64,000 nucleotides of DNA from Litchfieldia salsa (lineage in GTDB: Bacteria > Bacillota > Bacilli > Bacillales > Bacillaceae_L). Each line of letters opens with the position of its first letter. Within the stretch, counting starts at the first letter, position 1. The stretch covers positions 186,001-250,000 of the forward strand of contig NZ_FNJU01000003.1 in the NCBI RefSeq assembly GCF_900104555.1. The letters are read 5' to 3'. A program made the position numbers and the translations under genes. The notes beneath the pieces were generated by a model. That model searched no databases. It saw nothing but the letters and a program-made list of their open reading frames with translations, and was not told the DNA's origin. Positions 9,712 through 19,896 of the stretch are shown here, one piece after another.

Positions 9712-10644
9712 ATGACTACACACTATATAAAACCAGAAAAAAAGACACTTCATGGCTCTTTTTCCAAGAGCTACAAACCAATATTATCAATAAAATCTGG
9801 AGATTCTGTTCGTTACTCTACTCTTGACGCATTATAGGGATTAGAACCTTTTAATTCGTCAGGGAATCGAAGTATTTTTGAAACTAAAGGATTAAAAGAA
9901 AATAGTGGTCACGCCCTTTGTGGACCAATAGAGATTAACGGTGCTAAGCCTGGAATGGTTCTTATGATAAAAATGAATGAAATTCGTCCAGCTAGTTGGG
10001 GTTGGAGTTTTGCAGGTGGGACAAATACACTTAAAAAACGACTAGGGTTAGAAGAAAAGGATACATACCACTTAAATTGGGAGTTAGATACAAAAAATAT
10101 GATAGGAGTAAGTCAATATAATCATAAAGTTGCTTTATCTCCATTTATGGGAACTATGGGGATGCCTCCAAATGAGCGAGGTATTCATTCTACTATCCCT
10201 CCAAGATTTTGTGGTGGAAACATCGATTGTAAAGAGTTAGTGGAAGGAAGTATCTTATATCTCCCAATTCCTGTCTCTGGTGGATTGTTTTCTGTTGGAG
10301 ATGGACATGCATTACAAGGTGATGGTGAAGTTAGCACTCAAGCTATTGAATGCCCAATGAATGTTGTAGATTTAACGTTTACACTTATAGATGATCTGAA
10401 CATATCAATGCCTCGTGCAAATACACCTACAGGTTGGATTACTTTTGGCTTTCATGAAGACCTTGATGAAGCTTGTTTAATTGCACTTGAAGGAATGCTT
10501 GACCTTATGCAAGAACTATACGGATTTAGCCGAAAAGAAGCTTATACTCTATCTAGTTTAATAGTAAATATGAGGGTTACTCAAATTGTTAATGGTACCA
10601 AAGGCGTACACGCAATATTGCCTCATGATTCGTTTATAAACTAA
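9712..10644 (+). pseudogene. Acetamidase/formamidase family protein with an amber codon
   Basis: Member of the FmdA/AmdA family, which hydrolyses formamide or acetamide to ammonia and the acid. From ATG 9712 (AAGGAG upstream) the frame is continuous for 310 codons except for TAG at 9835-9837, which falls where relatives have the tryptophan of a DAGWGLEP-like segment. Downstream are GHALCGPIEINGA, PRFCGGNIDCKEL (metal site region) and SVGDGHALQGDGEV, all typical of the family. Only residues before 42 would be made without readthrough. An internal GTG or ATG near 9955 could give only a truncated protein. Confidence 0.85.
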
Positions 10645-10712
10645 AGAGAAAAGCACAAACTTATTTCGTATACTTATTGAAAAATTAAATTTTCAACAAG
10701 GAGGTTGATCTA

Positions 10713-11303
10713 ATGGATATATCTCTTAATGAATTAACAGGCGATTTTGTGAAAATTGTACCAATGCAAAGGAAGCATATAAAGGAATTATATGAAATCG
10801 GGAATAGTAAATCTATTTGGACACACTTACCTAAAATCATAGAAACATATGATGAAATGGAATCTTTTGTGGCAGAAGCACTATCTAAAAAAGAGGTTGG
10901 AACAGAACTTCCGTTTATCGTTTTACATAGAGAAAGCAACAAAATTGTTGGAAGTACTCGATTTCTAGAAATCTCTAACACTAATAAAACGCTAGAGATA
11001 GGATGGACGTGGTTTACTCCATCTGTATGGGGAACTCAAACTAATATTGAATGTAAATATCTTTTATTAAAGCATTGTTTTGAAACTTTAAAGATGATTC
11101 GTGTCCAGTTTAAAACAGACGAGAAAAACATTAGATCACAAAAAGCAATTGAACGGATCGGTGGTGTAAAAGAAGGTGTTCTAAGAAATCATATGATCCG
11201 AAAAGATGGAACTTACCGAAATTCGGTATTTTACAGCATAATTGATAGTGATTGGGCAAAGGTGAAAAATGAATTAGAGAATGCTATCTATTCTCAGAAA
11301 TAA
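10713..11303 (+). CDS. GNAT acetyltransferase, RimJ/RimL type
   Basis: 196 residues. The pattern is that of the RimJ/RimL-like acetyltransferase subgroup: LTGDFVKIVPMQRKHIKEL at the start, IVGSTRFLEI in the middle, WTWFTPSVWGTQTNIECKYL with the cofactor-binding region, and the late segment KNIRSQKAIERIGGVKEGVL. Family members acetylate protein N-termini or small amines, and the substrate is unknown. AAGGAGG lies eight bases before the ATG. Intact, in contrast to the two genes upstream of it. Confidence 0.88.
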   Translation: MDISLNELTGDFVKIVPMQRKHIKELYEIGNSKSIWTHLPKIIETYDEMESFVAEALSKKEVGTELPFIVLHRESNKIVGSTRFLEISNTNKTLEIGWTWFTPSVWGTQTNIECKYLLLKHCFETLKMIRVQFKTDEKNIRSQKAIERIGGVKEGVLRNHMIRKDGTYRNSVFYSIIDSDWAKVKNELENAIYSQK

Positions 11304-11372
11304 TATAGGTTATTAGCTGGTTCATTAAGTTGCCATTAGTAGTAGTTTAGTAGAATAACGGGATGGAACTGA

Positions 11373-11942
11373 GTGGATAAAAATAAACATATTTTTGGAG
11401 GTGGTTCAGGAGTGGTCTACGATTTAAAAGGTGAAGAAAATATGCAATTACTTGTGGGAATCTTATATTCCGCTGTGAAAGAAAATTGTAAACGACTAAA
11501 ATCTATTACTAATGGTATGGCTCAAGAAGAGTTAGATTACAAGGGTCCAAATAACAACCGTAATAGTACCGCTCAGTTAATAAAACATATCATGTATGTT
11601 GACCTTAATTGGGTTTATAGAATAAAAGGACAACAACTTCCTATGTCTTTAAGAGAGCAATACGGTCCCATGATAGATGTAAATAATAAGCTTCCAATGG
11701 TAAAGGGGAAGTCTTTGAACAGTTTTATTTCTGAATATGAAAGTATATTTAAAATGCTAAAAGATACTTGTACACAATTAAAAGATGATGATTTAGATAC
11801 AGTTGTTACTTTTGGACATGAAAATGAAAAACAAGCAACCATTCGATGGGGGCTATGGCATATGGCTGACCATAACCGCTACCATCAGGCTCATATCAAT
11901 CTACTAAGAAAGTGGTATAGAGAATATCCTAGTTCAAATTAA
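11373..11942 (+). CDS. DinB-family four-helix-bundle protein
   Basis: A DinB/YfiT-superfamily protein of up to 189 residues. The core has the metal-binding pattern of the family: a histidine in LIKHIMYVDLNWV (about 70-82) and a pair in HMADHNRYHQAHINLLRKWY (about 160-175). DinB proteins include metal-dependent thiol-transferases and damage-inducible proteins of unknown activity. Two starts are possible: the GTG at 11373, or the GTG near 11412, which has the better GGAGGTG site. I keep the longer frame because the encoded N-terminus looks like that of relatives. Confidence 0.8.
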   Translation: MDKNKHIFGGGSGVVYDLKGEENMQLLVGILYSAVKENCKRLKSITNGMAQEELDYKGPNNNRNSTAQLIKHIMYVDLNWVYRIKGQQLPMSLREQYGPMIDVNNKLPMVKGKSLNSFISEYESIFKMLKDTCTQLKDDDLDTVVTFGHENEKQATIRWGLWHMADHNRYHQAHINLLRKWYREYPSSN

Positions 11943-12108
11943 GTCCTCCAATAAGAAAAAGAGGTTTATCTTGTATTTTTTTATTAGACTATATGGTTTC
12001 TTAGCGTGAATTGCCTAATTAATAACTAATCAGTAGGCAAGTGCAATTAAGAATCCTCCAATTTTAAAAACGGTAAAAGTGGATAAATCAATTTTACTAT
12101 GATGTAAT

Positions 12109-13356
12109 TTAATTCCCTAACTGATGTTTTTTGTACTTCTTCGGGGTTGTTCCTGTATACCTCTTAAACACTTTAGTGAAATGACTTTGATCGTGAAAGT
12201 TTAGCCAACTATAAATTTCTGATAATGGATAGTTAGAGTAGGTAAGGAGTTTCTTTGCTTCTTCCACTTTTTGTTTAAGAATGTACTCAGTTATAGATAT
12301 ACCTACTTCCTTTTTAAACAAAGTAGATAAATAGTTGGGGTGCATATTGACGAGATATGCTAGTTGTCCTAAGGTAATTTCTTCATAAAGGTTTTTAAAG
12401 ATATAAGACTGACAATCTATAATTGTGTTAGTATACTGATGATTCCTTTCTTGTAATACCCGTTCAGCAAAATCACATAGAGCTTTTCTCAAATAGGTTT
12501 GAACCTCTAGCGCATCGTTTATTTCCTCTAGTCCTTGTATGTAAAGATCACTCATGGTAAAAGCCATTTCAGGGTGTAGTCCTCCATCAATGGCATAACG
12601 GGTAGCCAAAGTGATCGCTGATATGACCAAGTTCTTTTCACTTCTCAGATGGCTCTTTTTTGAAAGAACTCCTAGCTTCCCTTGTGTATCAGGTACTCCC
12701 ATCTTTCTTAATAACTCTTCCTTTCGTCCCTCTTTAACATATTTAAAAAAATCTTTTTCCAATTTGTAAGAAGTGTGAAAAGAAATTTCTTGTCTGCTTT
12801 TAGATATAAGTAATTCCGGGCTATCTTCCATTGTAAAATCAATTTTGAGCGTATTTTCCTTTTGAATGACGTCCGTTACTGATATTCTTTTTGAAAACAG
12901 GAGATAGTTAGCCAAAAGTCCTGCATGAAGCAATGTCAGTTTATTAACTGTAGGTAAAGATTGATAGTACCTTTTGATATCTTCCTGTGATACTTTAACT
13001 TGAAAATCATTAATTAAGCCTTGAATGGTCTCATCTGCTACATCTATGTAAACGGATGGTCCCAAAACCCAGGCCCCTTGGAAGTTACCATTACTCTCAA
13101 CTTTAATAGAAATAAAATTTTCTAGAAAGTTTGTTGTTCTAAAAACTGGAATATTAATAGGGTCATTGAAAAAGTCTAGCTGTGTGAACAATTCATGGGT
13201 TTGAGGGTAAATTGGATTGGCAGTATAAGTAGCAGGGTGTCCTATAATCACTTCCAAGTGGCTATTTATATAAAAAACTGGGATATGAATGGTTTCATAA
13301 ATAAGTTTACTAAAATATGCGATGTCTTCTTTGTCTCGTAGCATTACCATGTCCAT
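12109..13356 (-). CDS. AraC-family transcriptional regulator
   Basis: 415 residues. The C-terminal 100 residues form the double helix-turn-helix of the AraC family: EEITLGQLAYLVNMHPNYLS for the first, LNFHDQSHFTKVFKRYTGTT for the second. The N-terminal 300 residues form a sensor region not recognised in detail. The gene is divergent from the GH3 glycosidase gene with 172 bases between, an arrangement that usually means it controls the neighbour. It probably senses the sugar released or imported by the glycosidase-transporter pair. Confidence 0.88.
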   Translation of the reverse strand: MDMVMLRDKEDIAYFSKLIYETIHIPVFYINSHLEVIIGHPATYTANPIYPQTHELFTQLDFFNDPINIPVFRTTNFLENFISIKVESNGNFQGAWVLGPSVYIDVADETIQGLINDFQVKVSQEDIKRYYQSLPTVNKLTLLHAGLLANYLLFSKRISVTDVIQKENTLKIDFTMEDSPELLISKSRQEISFHTSYKLEKDFFKYVKEGRKEELLRKMGVPDTQGKLGVLSKKSHLRSEKNLVISAITLATRYAIDGGLHPEMAFTMSDLYIQGLEEINDALEVQTYLRKALCDFAERVLQERNHQYTNTIIDCQSYIFKNLYEEITLGQLAYLVNMHPNYLSTLFKKEVGISITEYILKQKVEEAKKLLTYSNYPLSEIYSWLNFHDQSHFTKVFKRYTGTTPKKYKKHQLGN

Positions 13357-13406
13357 TACATAAACCCTCCCGCTATAGATAGAAATTATAAGTTTACTGC
13401 TCGTTT

Positions 13407-13420
13407 TGAAAACGCTTTAA
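13407..13420. promoter_or_regulatory. cre-like catabolite repression site
   Basis: TGAAAACGCTTTAA matches the CcpA cre consensus closely except at the last two positions. It lies between the divergent araC-like and GH3 genes, where CcpA could repress either or both when glucose is present. Confidence 0.65.
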
Positions 13421-13528
13421 AACTGATGATTATTTTACAAATAATATTATATAGTTACTAAAAATTTACAATGAAAACGACTAAAATGCAACTATAGAAA
13501 GAAAAAAAGTAATTAATAGGAGGTTATT

Positions 13529-15829
13529 ATGAAACGTAAAGAGGCTATTCAACAACTTATAAAAGAATTAACTTTAGAAGAAAAAGCTGGATTATGCTCT
13601 GGGTTAGACTTTTGGCAAACAAAGCCAGTGGAACGACTAGGTATTCCATCTATCATGGTAACAGATGGACCACATGGTTTGCGAAAGCAAAAGCAAGGTG
13701 CAGATAATCTTGGTCTTTTTAATAGTGTCCCTGCAACGTGTTTTCCTTCTGCAGCCGGTTTGGCAGTGTCTTGGGACAGAGATCTTATTAATAAAGTAGG
13801 TGTGGCATTAGGAGAAGAATGCCAAGCAGAAGACGTAGCTGTCCTTCTTGGACCAGGAGCTAATATTAAACGCTCTCCATTATGTGGACGCAATTTCGAA
13901 TATTTTTCCGAAGACCCTTATTTATCCTCTGAACTAGCAACAAGTCATATCAACGGGGTGCAGAGTCAAGGTGTAGGGACTTCTTTAAAACACTTTGCAG
14001 CAAACAATCAAGAACACCGTAGAATGTCAACAGATGCGGTGGTTGACGAGCGAACACTTCATGAAATATACCTTGCAAGCTTTGAAGGGGCAGTGAAGAA
14101 GGCTCAACCTTGGACGGTGATGTGCTCTTATAACAAAGTAAACGGTGATTTCGCTTCAGAAAACAAAACATTATTAACGGACATTTTGAAAAAACAGTGG
14201 GGACATGATGGGTTTGTGGTTTCTGACTGGGGTGCTGTAAATGAACGTGCAGATGCCCTAGAAGCAGGGTTAGAGCTAGAAATGCCATCTAGTAATGGAG
14301 AAGGGGATAAAAAAATTGTAGAAGCAGTGAAAAATGGCAATCTATCAGAAGATGTACTAAATGACGCAGTTGAAAGATTATTAACCGTTATTTTTAAAGC
14401 CGTTGATGAGAAGAAAGAAAACGCAGTGTATGACCAAGAGGAACATCATGCACTTGCAAGACAAGTAGCTAGTGAAAGTATGGTGCTTCTAAAGAATGAT
14501 GAACAAATTCTGCCACTGAAACAGGAAGGGAAGATTGCAGTGCTAGGTGCCTTTGCAAAGCATTCAAGATTCCAAGGTGGAGGGAGTTCCCACGTTGTTC
14601 CTACAAAACTAGATAGTGTGTTTGAGGAAATGGAAAAAATGTCCAGGAAAGGGAAAGTAAGTTATGCAGAAGGCTATAGACTAGACTCAGATGAAGTAGA
14701 TGAACAGCTCATTTTAGAAGCGAAGGAGCTAGCACTTCAGTCAGATGTAGCTGTAGTTTTCGCCGGTCTTCCAGAGCGATATGAATCAGAAGGATACGAC
14801 CGTACACATTTACGTATTCCTGAGAATCATCAACAACTCATCGAATCTATTGCTGAAGTACAACCAAATGTAGTCGTTGTCCTAAGTAATGGTGCGCCAA
14901 TCGAGATGCCTTGGTTAGAAAATGTAAAAGGTTTACTAGAAGCTTATTTAGGAGGTCAAGCATTTGGTGGAGCAGTTGCAGATTTGTTATTTGGCAAAGT
15001 GAACCCATCAGGTAAATTGGCAGAAACATTTCCTAAAAAACTGAGTCATAATCCGTCCCATCTTAATTTTCCAGGAGAAGGAGATAGAGTGGAATACAAA
15101 GAGGGTATTTTCGTTGGTTATCGCTACTATGATACAAAGGAAATTGAACCGTTATTTCCATTCGGTTACGGCTTAAGTTACACGACTTTTGACTATACAC
15201 AAATTTCAGTAGATAAAAAGGAAATAACGGATAAAGAAGAAGTCGATATCCATGTAACGGTTAAAAATACAGGAAACGTTTCTGGTAAGGAAGTGATTCA
15301 GCTTTATGTACGGGATGTGGATTCTAGCGTAATCCGTCCCATAAAAGAATTAAAAGGTTTTGAAAAGGTTGCTCTGGAACCAGGAGAAGAAACTACGGTT
15401 ACTTTTAGCCTTGATCATCGTTCCTTCGCTTACTATCACGTCCAATTAAAAGATTGGGTTGTGGAAACAGGAGAATTTGAGATTCTAGTTGGAAAATCTT
15501 CTTCCGACATTATGCTAACAGAAACACTAAAGGTAGAGTCCTCTGTAGCTTTACCAGTTCATTTTTCAAGAACTACAATTATGGGGGACATTATGGCTCA
15601 CCCACAAGCGGGGCCAGTATTACAGGCTGAGCTAGCAGAAATCAAAAAAAATAGTCCAATGATGGAGGCAATGGAGGACGAAGGGAATCAATCTGAGATG
15701 ATGGTTGCTATGATGAAATATCTTCCACTTCGAACGATGGTTTCATTCAATGAGCATTTTACAGAGAATAACCTAACAGAGTTACTAAAGAAATTAAATG
15801 ATTCAACTTTACAAGTGGTATCAAATTAG
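13529..15829 (+). CDS. GH3 family beta-glycosidase
   Basis: A 766-residue cytoplasmic glycoside hydrolase family 3 enzyme (beta-glucosidase or beta-xylosidase type) with no signal peptide. The N-terminal barrel includes [23 protein letters not shown] (substrate-binding K-H) and [10 protein letters not shown] with the nucleophile aspartate. The C-terminal alpha/beta domain includes [14 protein letters not shown] fibronectin-III-like domain follows ([14 protein letters not shown] to about 680), and about 90 extra residues at the end are methionine-rich. AGGAGG lies seven bases before the ATG. It is likely controlled by the divergent AraC protein and by CcpA, and works with the downstream GPH transporter on imported disaccharides. 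Confidence 0.92.
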   Translation: MKRKEAIQQLIKELTLEEKAGLCSGLDFWQTKPVERLGIPSIMVTDGPHGLRKQKQGADNLGLFNSVPATCFPSAAGLAVSWDRDLINKVGVALGEECQAEDVAVLLGPGANIKRSPLCGRNFEYFSEDPYLSSELATSHINGVQSQGVGTSLKHFAANNQEHRRMSTDAVVDERTLHEIYLASFEGAVKKAQPWTVMCSYNKVNGDFASENKTLLTDILKKQWGHDGFVVSDWGAVNERADALEAGLELEMPSSNGEGDKKIVEAVKNGNLSEDVLNDAVERLLTVIFKAVDEKKENAVYDQEEHHALARQVASESMVLLKNDEQILPLKQEGKIAVLGAFAKHSRFQGGGSSHVVPTKLDSVFEEMEKMSRKGKVSYAEGYRLDSDEVDEQLILEAKELALQSDVAVVFAGLPERYESEGYDRTHLRIPENHQQLIESIAEVQPNVVVVLSNGAPIEMPWLENVKGLLEAYLGGQAFGGAVADLLFGKVNPSGKLAETFPKKLSHNPSHLNFPGEGDRVEYKEGIFVGYRYYDTKEIEPLFPFGYGLSYTTFDYTQISVDKKEITDKEEVDIHVTVKNTGNVSGKEVIQLYVRDVDSSVIRPIKELKGFEKVALEPGEETTVTFSLDHRSFAYYHVQLKDWVVETGEFEILVGKSSSDIMLTETLKVESSVALPVHFSRTTIMGDIMAHPQAGPVLQAELAEIKKNSPMMEAMEDEGNQSEMMVAMMKYLPLRTMVSFNEHFTENNLTELLKKLNDSTLQVVSN

Positions 15830-15842
15830 TTATTTTTACAAG

Positions 15843-15873
15843 CTCAAAATCAACTGAACTAGTTGATTTTGAG
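15843..15873 (+). other. Intercistronic hairpin
   Basis: CTCAAAATCAACT and its complement form a 13-bp stem with a 5-base loop, but no T-run follows. Between two genes that should work together, it looks more like a processing or mRNA-stabilising hairpin than a terminator. Confidence 0.5.
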
Positions 15874-15968
15874 GCCAAATATAGGTATTGATTTGGTTTT
15901 AATATTTAGTCTAACTCGTATAACTAGAGTTATTAATTCTCCAATATTAAACGAAAGAGGTTGATATC

Positions 15969-17363
15969 ATGGGAGCTATTAAAAAAGAGGAGATTGAGGG
16001 TTTATCATCAGGAGGCGTTACACCAGTAGGAGCGAAAATAGCTTTTACAGAGAAGTTAGGTTATGGACTTGGTGACTTTGCTAGTAATCTTGTGTTTGCT
16101 GCAGTATCTTCATTCCTCATATTCTACTATACTGACGTTGCTGGAGCCTCAGCAGCTGCCGTTGGTACAATTATTTTACTATCGAGACTATTAGATGGTA
16201 TTTCAGACATCGGTATGGGGGCTATTGTTGATAAGACAAAATCAAAGCATGGAAAAGCACGGCCGTGGTTGTTATGGATGGCAATACCCTATACAATCTC
16301 AGCAATCATGCTTTTTACCGTTCCAGATTTAGGTCCAGTAGGTATCTTAGTGTATATCGCGATTACTTATAACTTGGTTCACTTGATCTACACTGCTATT
16401 AATATTCCTTATGGTGTATTAAATGCCCGGATGACGCAGGACAGTTATCAACGTGCTACTTTAAATATTTTCCGGATGTTATCAGCACTCATTGCGACTG
16501 TTCTTATTATTTACTTTACTATGCCACTTGTAGAAGCGTTTGGGGGTGGAAAAACTGGTTGGACATTAACTTTCACTATTTTCGGTATTCTTGCAGGTAT
16601 ATTATTTCTAATTACATTTTTAACGACGAAAGAACGAGTAACTGCTGTTAATGTTGAACAAACAAGTGTTCCAGTAAAGTTGGGAGTAAAAGCCCTATTT
16701 AAAAACAAATACTGGGCTCTGATGGTATTATTCGCTTTGGTTTCCTACACTGGAGCAGGACTTGGTGGAGGGCTTGGTATTTACTATGCACAGTATATTC
16801 TTGAAAATGCAGCATTAGTTGGACCACTTGGTTTAGCAGGTTTGTTTCCAGTAATGATTGGTTTACTGTTTGTGGCACCAATCATTAAGAAATTTGGAAA
16901 ACGTAATTCTATGTTGTTTGGATTAATTTTCGGATTAATTGGAACCGCTGTCATTCTTGTTAATCCAGCAAACTTTACGTTAGTATTGGTTGGATCCATT
17001 ATCCGTGGTATTGGCGGCGTTCCAGTTGCAGCGTCCTTCTTTGCAATACTTGCAGATACAATCGAGTATGGTGAATGGAAAACAGGAGTAAGGACAGAAG
17101 GGCTAGTATATAGTGCTGGTAGTTTTGGTACAAAGGTTGGTATGGGACTGGGGGCAGCAATGATAGGATGGTTCCTTTCGTTAGGAGGTTATGTAGGAGG
17201 CTTAGCAGAGCAATCAGATAGTGCGATTTCTATGATTATCTTCCTGTTCGTTTGGGCACCAGCCATCATTGGATTATTACAGATTGCCATTCTATATTTC
17301 TATAAACTAGACAAAATCTATCCACAAATCTTAGCCGATCTACAAGCAAGAAAAGAATCGTAA
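15969..17363 (+). CDS. GPH-family sugar:cation symporter
   Basis: 464 residues and 12 predicted membrane segments. The glycoside-pentoside-hexuronide family pattern is visible: GYGLGDFASNLVFAAVSSFL in helix 1, LLDGISDIGMGAIVDKTKSK HGKARPW in the helix 2-3 loop, and the late ADTIEYGEWKTGVRTEGLVY motif between helices 10 and 11. These proteins import glycosides with Na+ or H+. The position directly downstream of the GH3 enzyme suggests that it imports the beta-glycoside which the enzyme then cleaves. A strong terminator follows. Confidence 0.9.
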   Translation: MGAIKKEEIEGLSSGGVTPVGAKIAFTEKLGYGLGDFASNLVFAAVSSFLIFYYTDVAGASAAAVGTIILLSRLLDGISDIGMGAIVDKTKSKHGKARPWLLWMAIPYTISAIMLFTVPDLGPVGILVYIAITYNLVHLIYTAINIPYGVLNARMTQDSYQRATLNIFRMLSALIATVLIIYFTMPLVEAFGGGKTGWTLTFTIFGILAGILFLITFLTTKERVTAVNVEQTSVPVKLGVKALFKNKYWALMVLFALVSYTGAGLGGGLGIYYAQYILENAALVGPLGLAGLFPVMIGLLFVAPIIKKFGKRNSMLFGLIFGLIGTAVILVNPANFTLVLVGSIIRGIGGVPVAASFFAILADTIEYGEWKTGVRTEGLVYSAGSFGTKVGMGLGAAMIGWFLSLGGYVGGLAEQSDSAISMIIFLFVWAPAIIGLLQIAILYFYKLDKIYPQILADLQARKES

Positions 17364-17460
17364 TTTTTATGGTTTATGTTACGCTACCGTAAAAAAGATC
17401 GAAGACTAGTGTCTCCATCAAAGGTAATGGGAAGTAAATTTGATTATATTGAATTATCGT

Positions 17461-17488
17461 AGCATCCCTTTTATAGGGATGCTTTTTC
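17461..17488 (+). terminator. Rho-independent terminator
   Basis: AGCATCCCT stem, short loop, then AGGGATGCT followed by TTTTT. It closes the glycosidase-transporter unit. Confidence 0.85.
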
Positions 17489-17639
17489 CTTGTTTAAACG
17501 GTTAATGTCTTTTATGAAACTGTTTCTTACTATGTTCGTATTTGAGTTAGATGGGAATGATGAATGATTTATTAAGAGAATACATCATTTTTTTGTAAAA
17601 GAATCGTGCTAAAATTGATTACTAAAGGAGGAGGATACT

Positions 17640-17837
17640 TTGGTGGCATTAAAAGAGTTTATGTCGAGTCTTTTGTTTATAGTAGGTTGGTTTGTATTAG
17701 CTATAAGTGCATATTTACTCTATTGGGCTATTATTATGCCTATACTTGCAATAATTCCTTTTCTTATTTCACTAGGTACTGGTTTACTATGTTTGTACTG
17801 TTCAAGAAAACTTGATGTGAGGAAGAAAGCAAACTAG
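17640..17837 (+). CDS. Small two-helix membrane protein
   Basis: 65 residues starting at TTG (or GTG three bases on) with AGGAGGAGG just upstream. Two hydrophobic segments (about 8-26 and 29-52) leave a short, positively charged tail (SRKLDVRKKAN) predicted on the cytoplasmic side. Family and function are not recognised. It is supported by the strong ribosome binding site and the clean membrane topology. Confidence 0.6.
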   Translation: MVALKEFMSSLLFIVGWFVLAISAYLLYWAIIMPILAIIPFLISLGTGLLCLYCSRKLDVRKKAN

Positions 17838-17954
17838 TTATTTTAAAAATAGGAAAGGGCGATTACTGCTCAAATCTGGTTTAGAGACATTTAAATACAC
17901 AGTCTCTATCTTGAATCGGAATGATTGGATATCCTTTTTTAAATGGAGGGCAAT

Positions 17955-18407
17955 ATGGATATTAGGAAATTAAAGTTAGATGAAAAAGCACCTATGGATT
18001 TGCTGTTATTAGCTGATCCTTCTCAGTTAATCGTTGAGGATTATTTACAAAGGGGAGAATGTTTTATTGCTTATATCAGAGAAAAAGTTGTTGGCGTCTA
18101 TATACTACTCCCGACAAGACCCGAAACAGTTGAGTTAGTTAACATTGCAGTTGCAGAAGACCTGCATGGTAGAGGAATAGGTAAACTGTTAGTGATGGAA
18201 GCAATTAAAACCGCGAAGAATAAAGGCTACAAAACAATAGAAATTGGTACTGGAAATTCAAGTATAGGACAGCTTGCGCTATACCAAAAATGCGGCTTTA
18301 GAATAATTGGTGTTGATTTAGATTTTTTCCTCAAACACTATCCAGAAAAAATAGTTGAAAATGGTATACAGTGTAGGGATATGATTCGATTAGCACAAGA
18401 TTTATAA
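17955..18407 (+). CDS. GNAT acetyltransferase
   Basis: About 150 residues. The cofactor-binding motif is NIAVAEDLHGRGIGKLLV (R-G-x-G-x-G/A type), followed by YKTIEIGTGNSSIGQLALYQ KCGFRIIG, which is characteristic of small-molecule GNATs. The ATG at 17955 is preferred over the in-frame ATG at 17943 because GGAGGG lies between them at the right distance. Substrate unknown. Confidence 0.85.
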   Translation: MDIRKLKLDEKAPMDLLLLADPSQLIVEDYLQRGECFIAYIREKVVGVYILLPTRPETVELVNIAVAEDLHGRGIGKLLVMEAIKTAKNKGYKTIEIGTGNSSIGQLALYQKCGFRIIGVDLDFFLKHYPEKIVENGIQCRDMIRLAQDL

Positions 18408-18612
18408 GACAACAGTTTCCACCAGTTAATAAGATTTTCATGTTGATTAATAAAGAAATGTTGTACCCTTTATATTTACATAATAACAGAGGTTTCTTTA
18501 CTTAAAATGTATAATTTAGGAAATAACTTGTGGTAAGATACATACGTAGGATTTTTATGGAAGATTTTTGCTGTAACCGACATAGGAGATTTTTTACAAA
18601 AGGAGATATATG

Positions 18613-19242
18613 ATGTCCAACAAGAGAGAAATGTTAATGGTATTGCTGACTGTCGTATTAGTCTTTTTTTTAACCGCTTGTGGAACCTCACATGAAGAAT
18701 CAACTAATATACTAAATACAAACTCAACACAAAACACAAATGATGATTCTCAAAACGCAGACTCTACAGAGAATAATTCAAATACTGGTAACACTGATAC
18801 AGACACAGTTGAAACAAGTGAAAAAGTGGATACTTCAAGCAACGTTTCTGCAAAGGAAGAACCCCCAGTTTCTAATGAAGATGAAGCGGGTTTGAAAGAA
18901 GAGTATGTGAAAAAATTAAATGATACTAAAAAAGAAACAGAAAAATTGGAAGCCACTGATTCATCTACTTACGCATTGAAAAAAGTGGAGAACGACAGAT
19001 GGGAAATTTGGGATAGATTGTTGAATGATATTTATGGTGTTTTAAAAGAACAGCTGTCACAAGAAAAAATGGACCAGCTAAAAGAAGAACAGAGGAATTG
19101 GATCAAATCTAGAGATAAAAGTGCACTTGAAGCATCAAAAAAATATGAAGGTGGTACACAGGAACACTTAGAATATGTCATTGTACTAGCAAACCTTACA
19201 GAAGCGAGATGCTATGAATTAGTTGAGGATTATATGAAATAA
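18613..19242 (+). CDS. Lipoprotein with LprI (DUF1311) domain
   Basis: About 209 residues. The signal peptide ends in the lipobox LTAC (cysteine near residue 23). A low-complexity linker rich in N, T, S, D and E follows to about residue 95. Then comes a helical domain with LEATDSSTYALKKVENDRWE and a W-x-x-x-R-D-x-S/A section typical of LprI/DUF1311. LprI in mycobacteria inhibits lysozyme, and whether this protein does so is unknown. AGGAGA is six bases before the ATG at 18613. Confidence 0.82.
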   Translation: MSNKREMLMVLLTVVLVFFLTACGTSHEESTNILNTNSTQNTNDDSQNADSTENNSNTGNTDTDTVETSEKVDTSSNVSAKEEPPVSNEDEAGLKEEYVKKLNDTKKETEKLEATDSSTYALKKVENDRWEIWDRLLNDIYGVLKEQLSQEKMDQLKEEQRNWIKSRDKSALEASKKYEGGTQEHLEYVIVLANLTEARCYELVEDYMK

Positions 19243-19339
19243 AAACTCTTCATTGAGCACACAACGCTTAAGTCATCATTTGAACTAGTTATTAAGAATC
19301 GTGAAAGTTTTTAAATGATGGAATCCATGAGGTGAATTT

Positions 19340-19789
19340 ATGAAAAAGTATAGATTCGGCTTTTCGCTTAATGGTTTTATTGTTTTTTTGTTGGCAATCG
19401 TTCCTAATATAATATGGGTGATAGTACCCCCAACAAATAATCCTATTGCTGGAAATAGTGCTTCTATACCGATATTTGATATAGTTGTACACGTTAGTCA
19501 ATTTATAATGATTTTGTTGCTAATTAGTGTCATTCGCAAAGAAAGTAAAAATAAAAAATATATAAGGGTGTATATTGGATTGGCATCTTTTTGTCTGGCA
19601 GGATACTATGCTTTGTGGATTAGTTATTATGCAGGTATTCTATCACCTTGGATATATGTTGGTTTGGCTGTATTACCTTCTATTTATTTCATCTCCGCTG
19701 AACTATGGCTGAAAAATTATGTTGCGATCATACCTAGTGTTGTTTTTGGGTTAACACATATCTTAATTACCTGTTCTAATGTCTTATGA
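19340..19789 (+). CDS. Four-helix membrane protein
   Basis: 149 residues with four predicted membrane segments (about 8-28, 48-66, 78-98, 103-123 and possibly a fifth at the C-terminus). GAGGTG precedes the ATG. The first helix begins KYRFGFSLNGFIVFLLAIVP. I do not recognise the family beyond a small integral membrane protein found in Bacillaceae. Confidence 0.7.
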   Translation: MKKYRFGFSLNGFIVFLLAIVPNIIWVIVPPTNNPIAGNSASIPIFDIVVHVSQFIMILLLISVIRKESKNKKYIRVYIGLASFCLAGYYALWISYYAGILSPWIYVGLAVLPSIYFISAELWLKNYVAIIPSVVFGLTHILITCSNVL

Positions 19790-19896
19790 TAGGGTAAGGG
19801 CACAGCAAAAATAACCCAATTTTCTTTAAATGAGTCTGACACATATCTAGATAACCATTTGAAACTACCAACCATTATAAAATTGGAGGAATTGTG

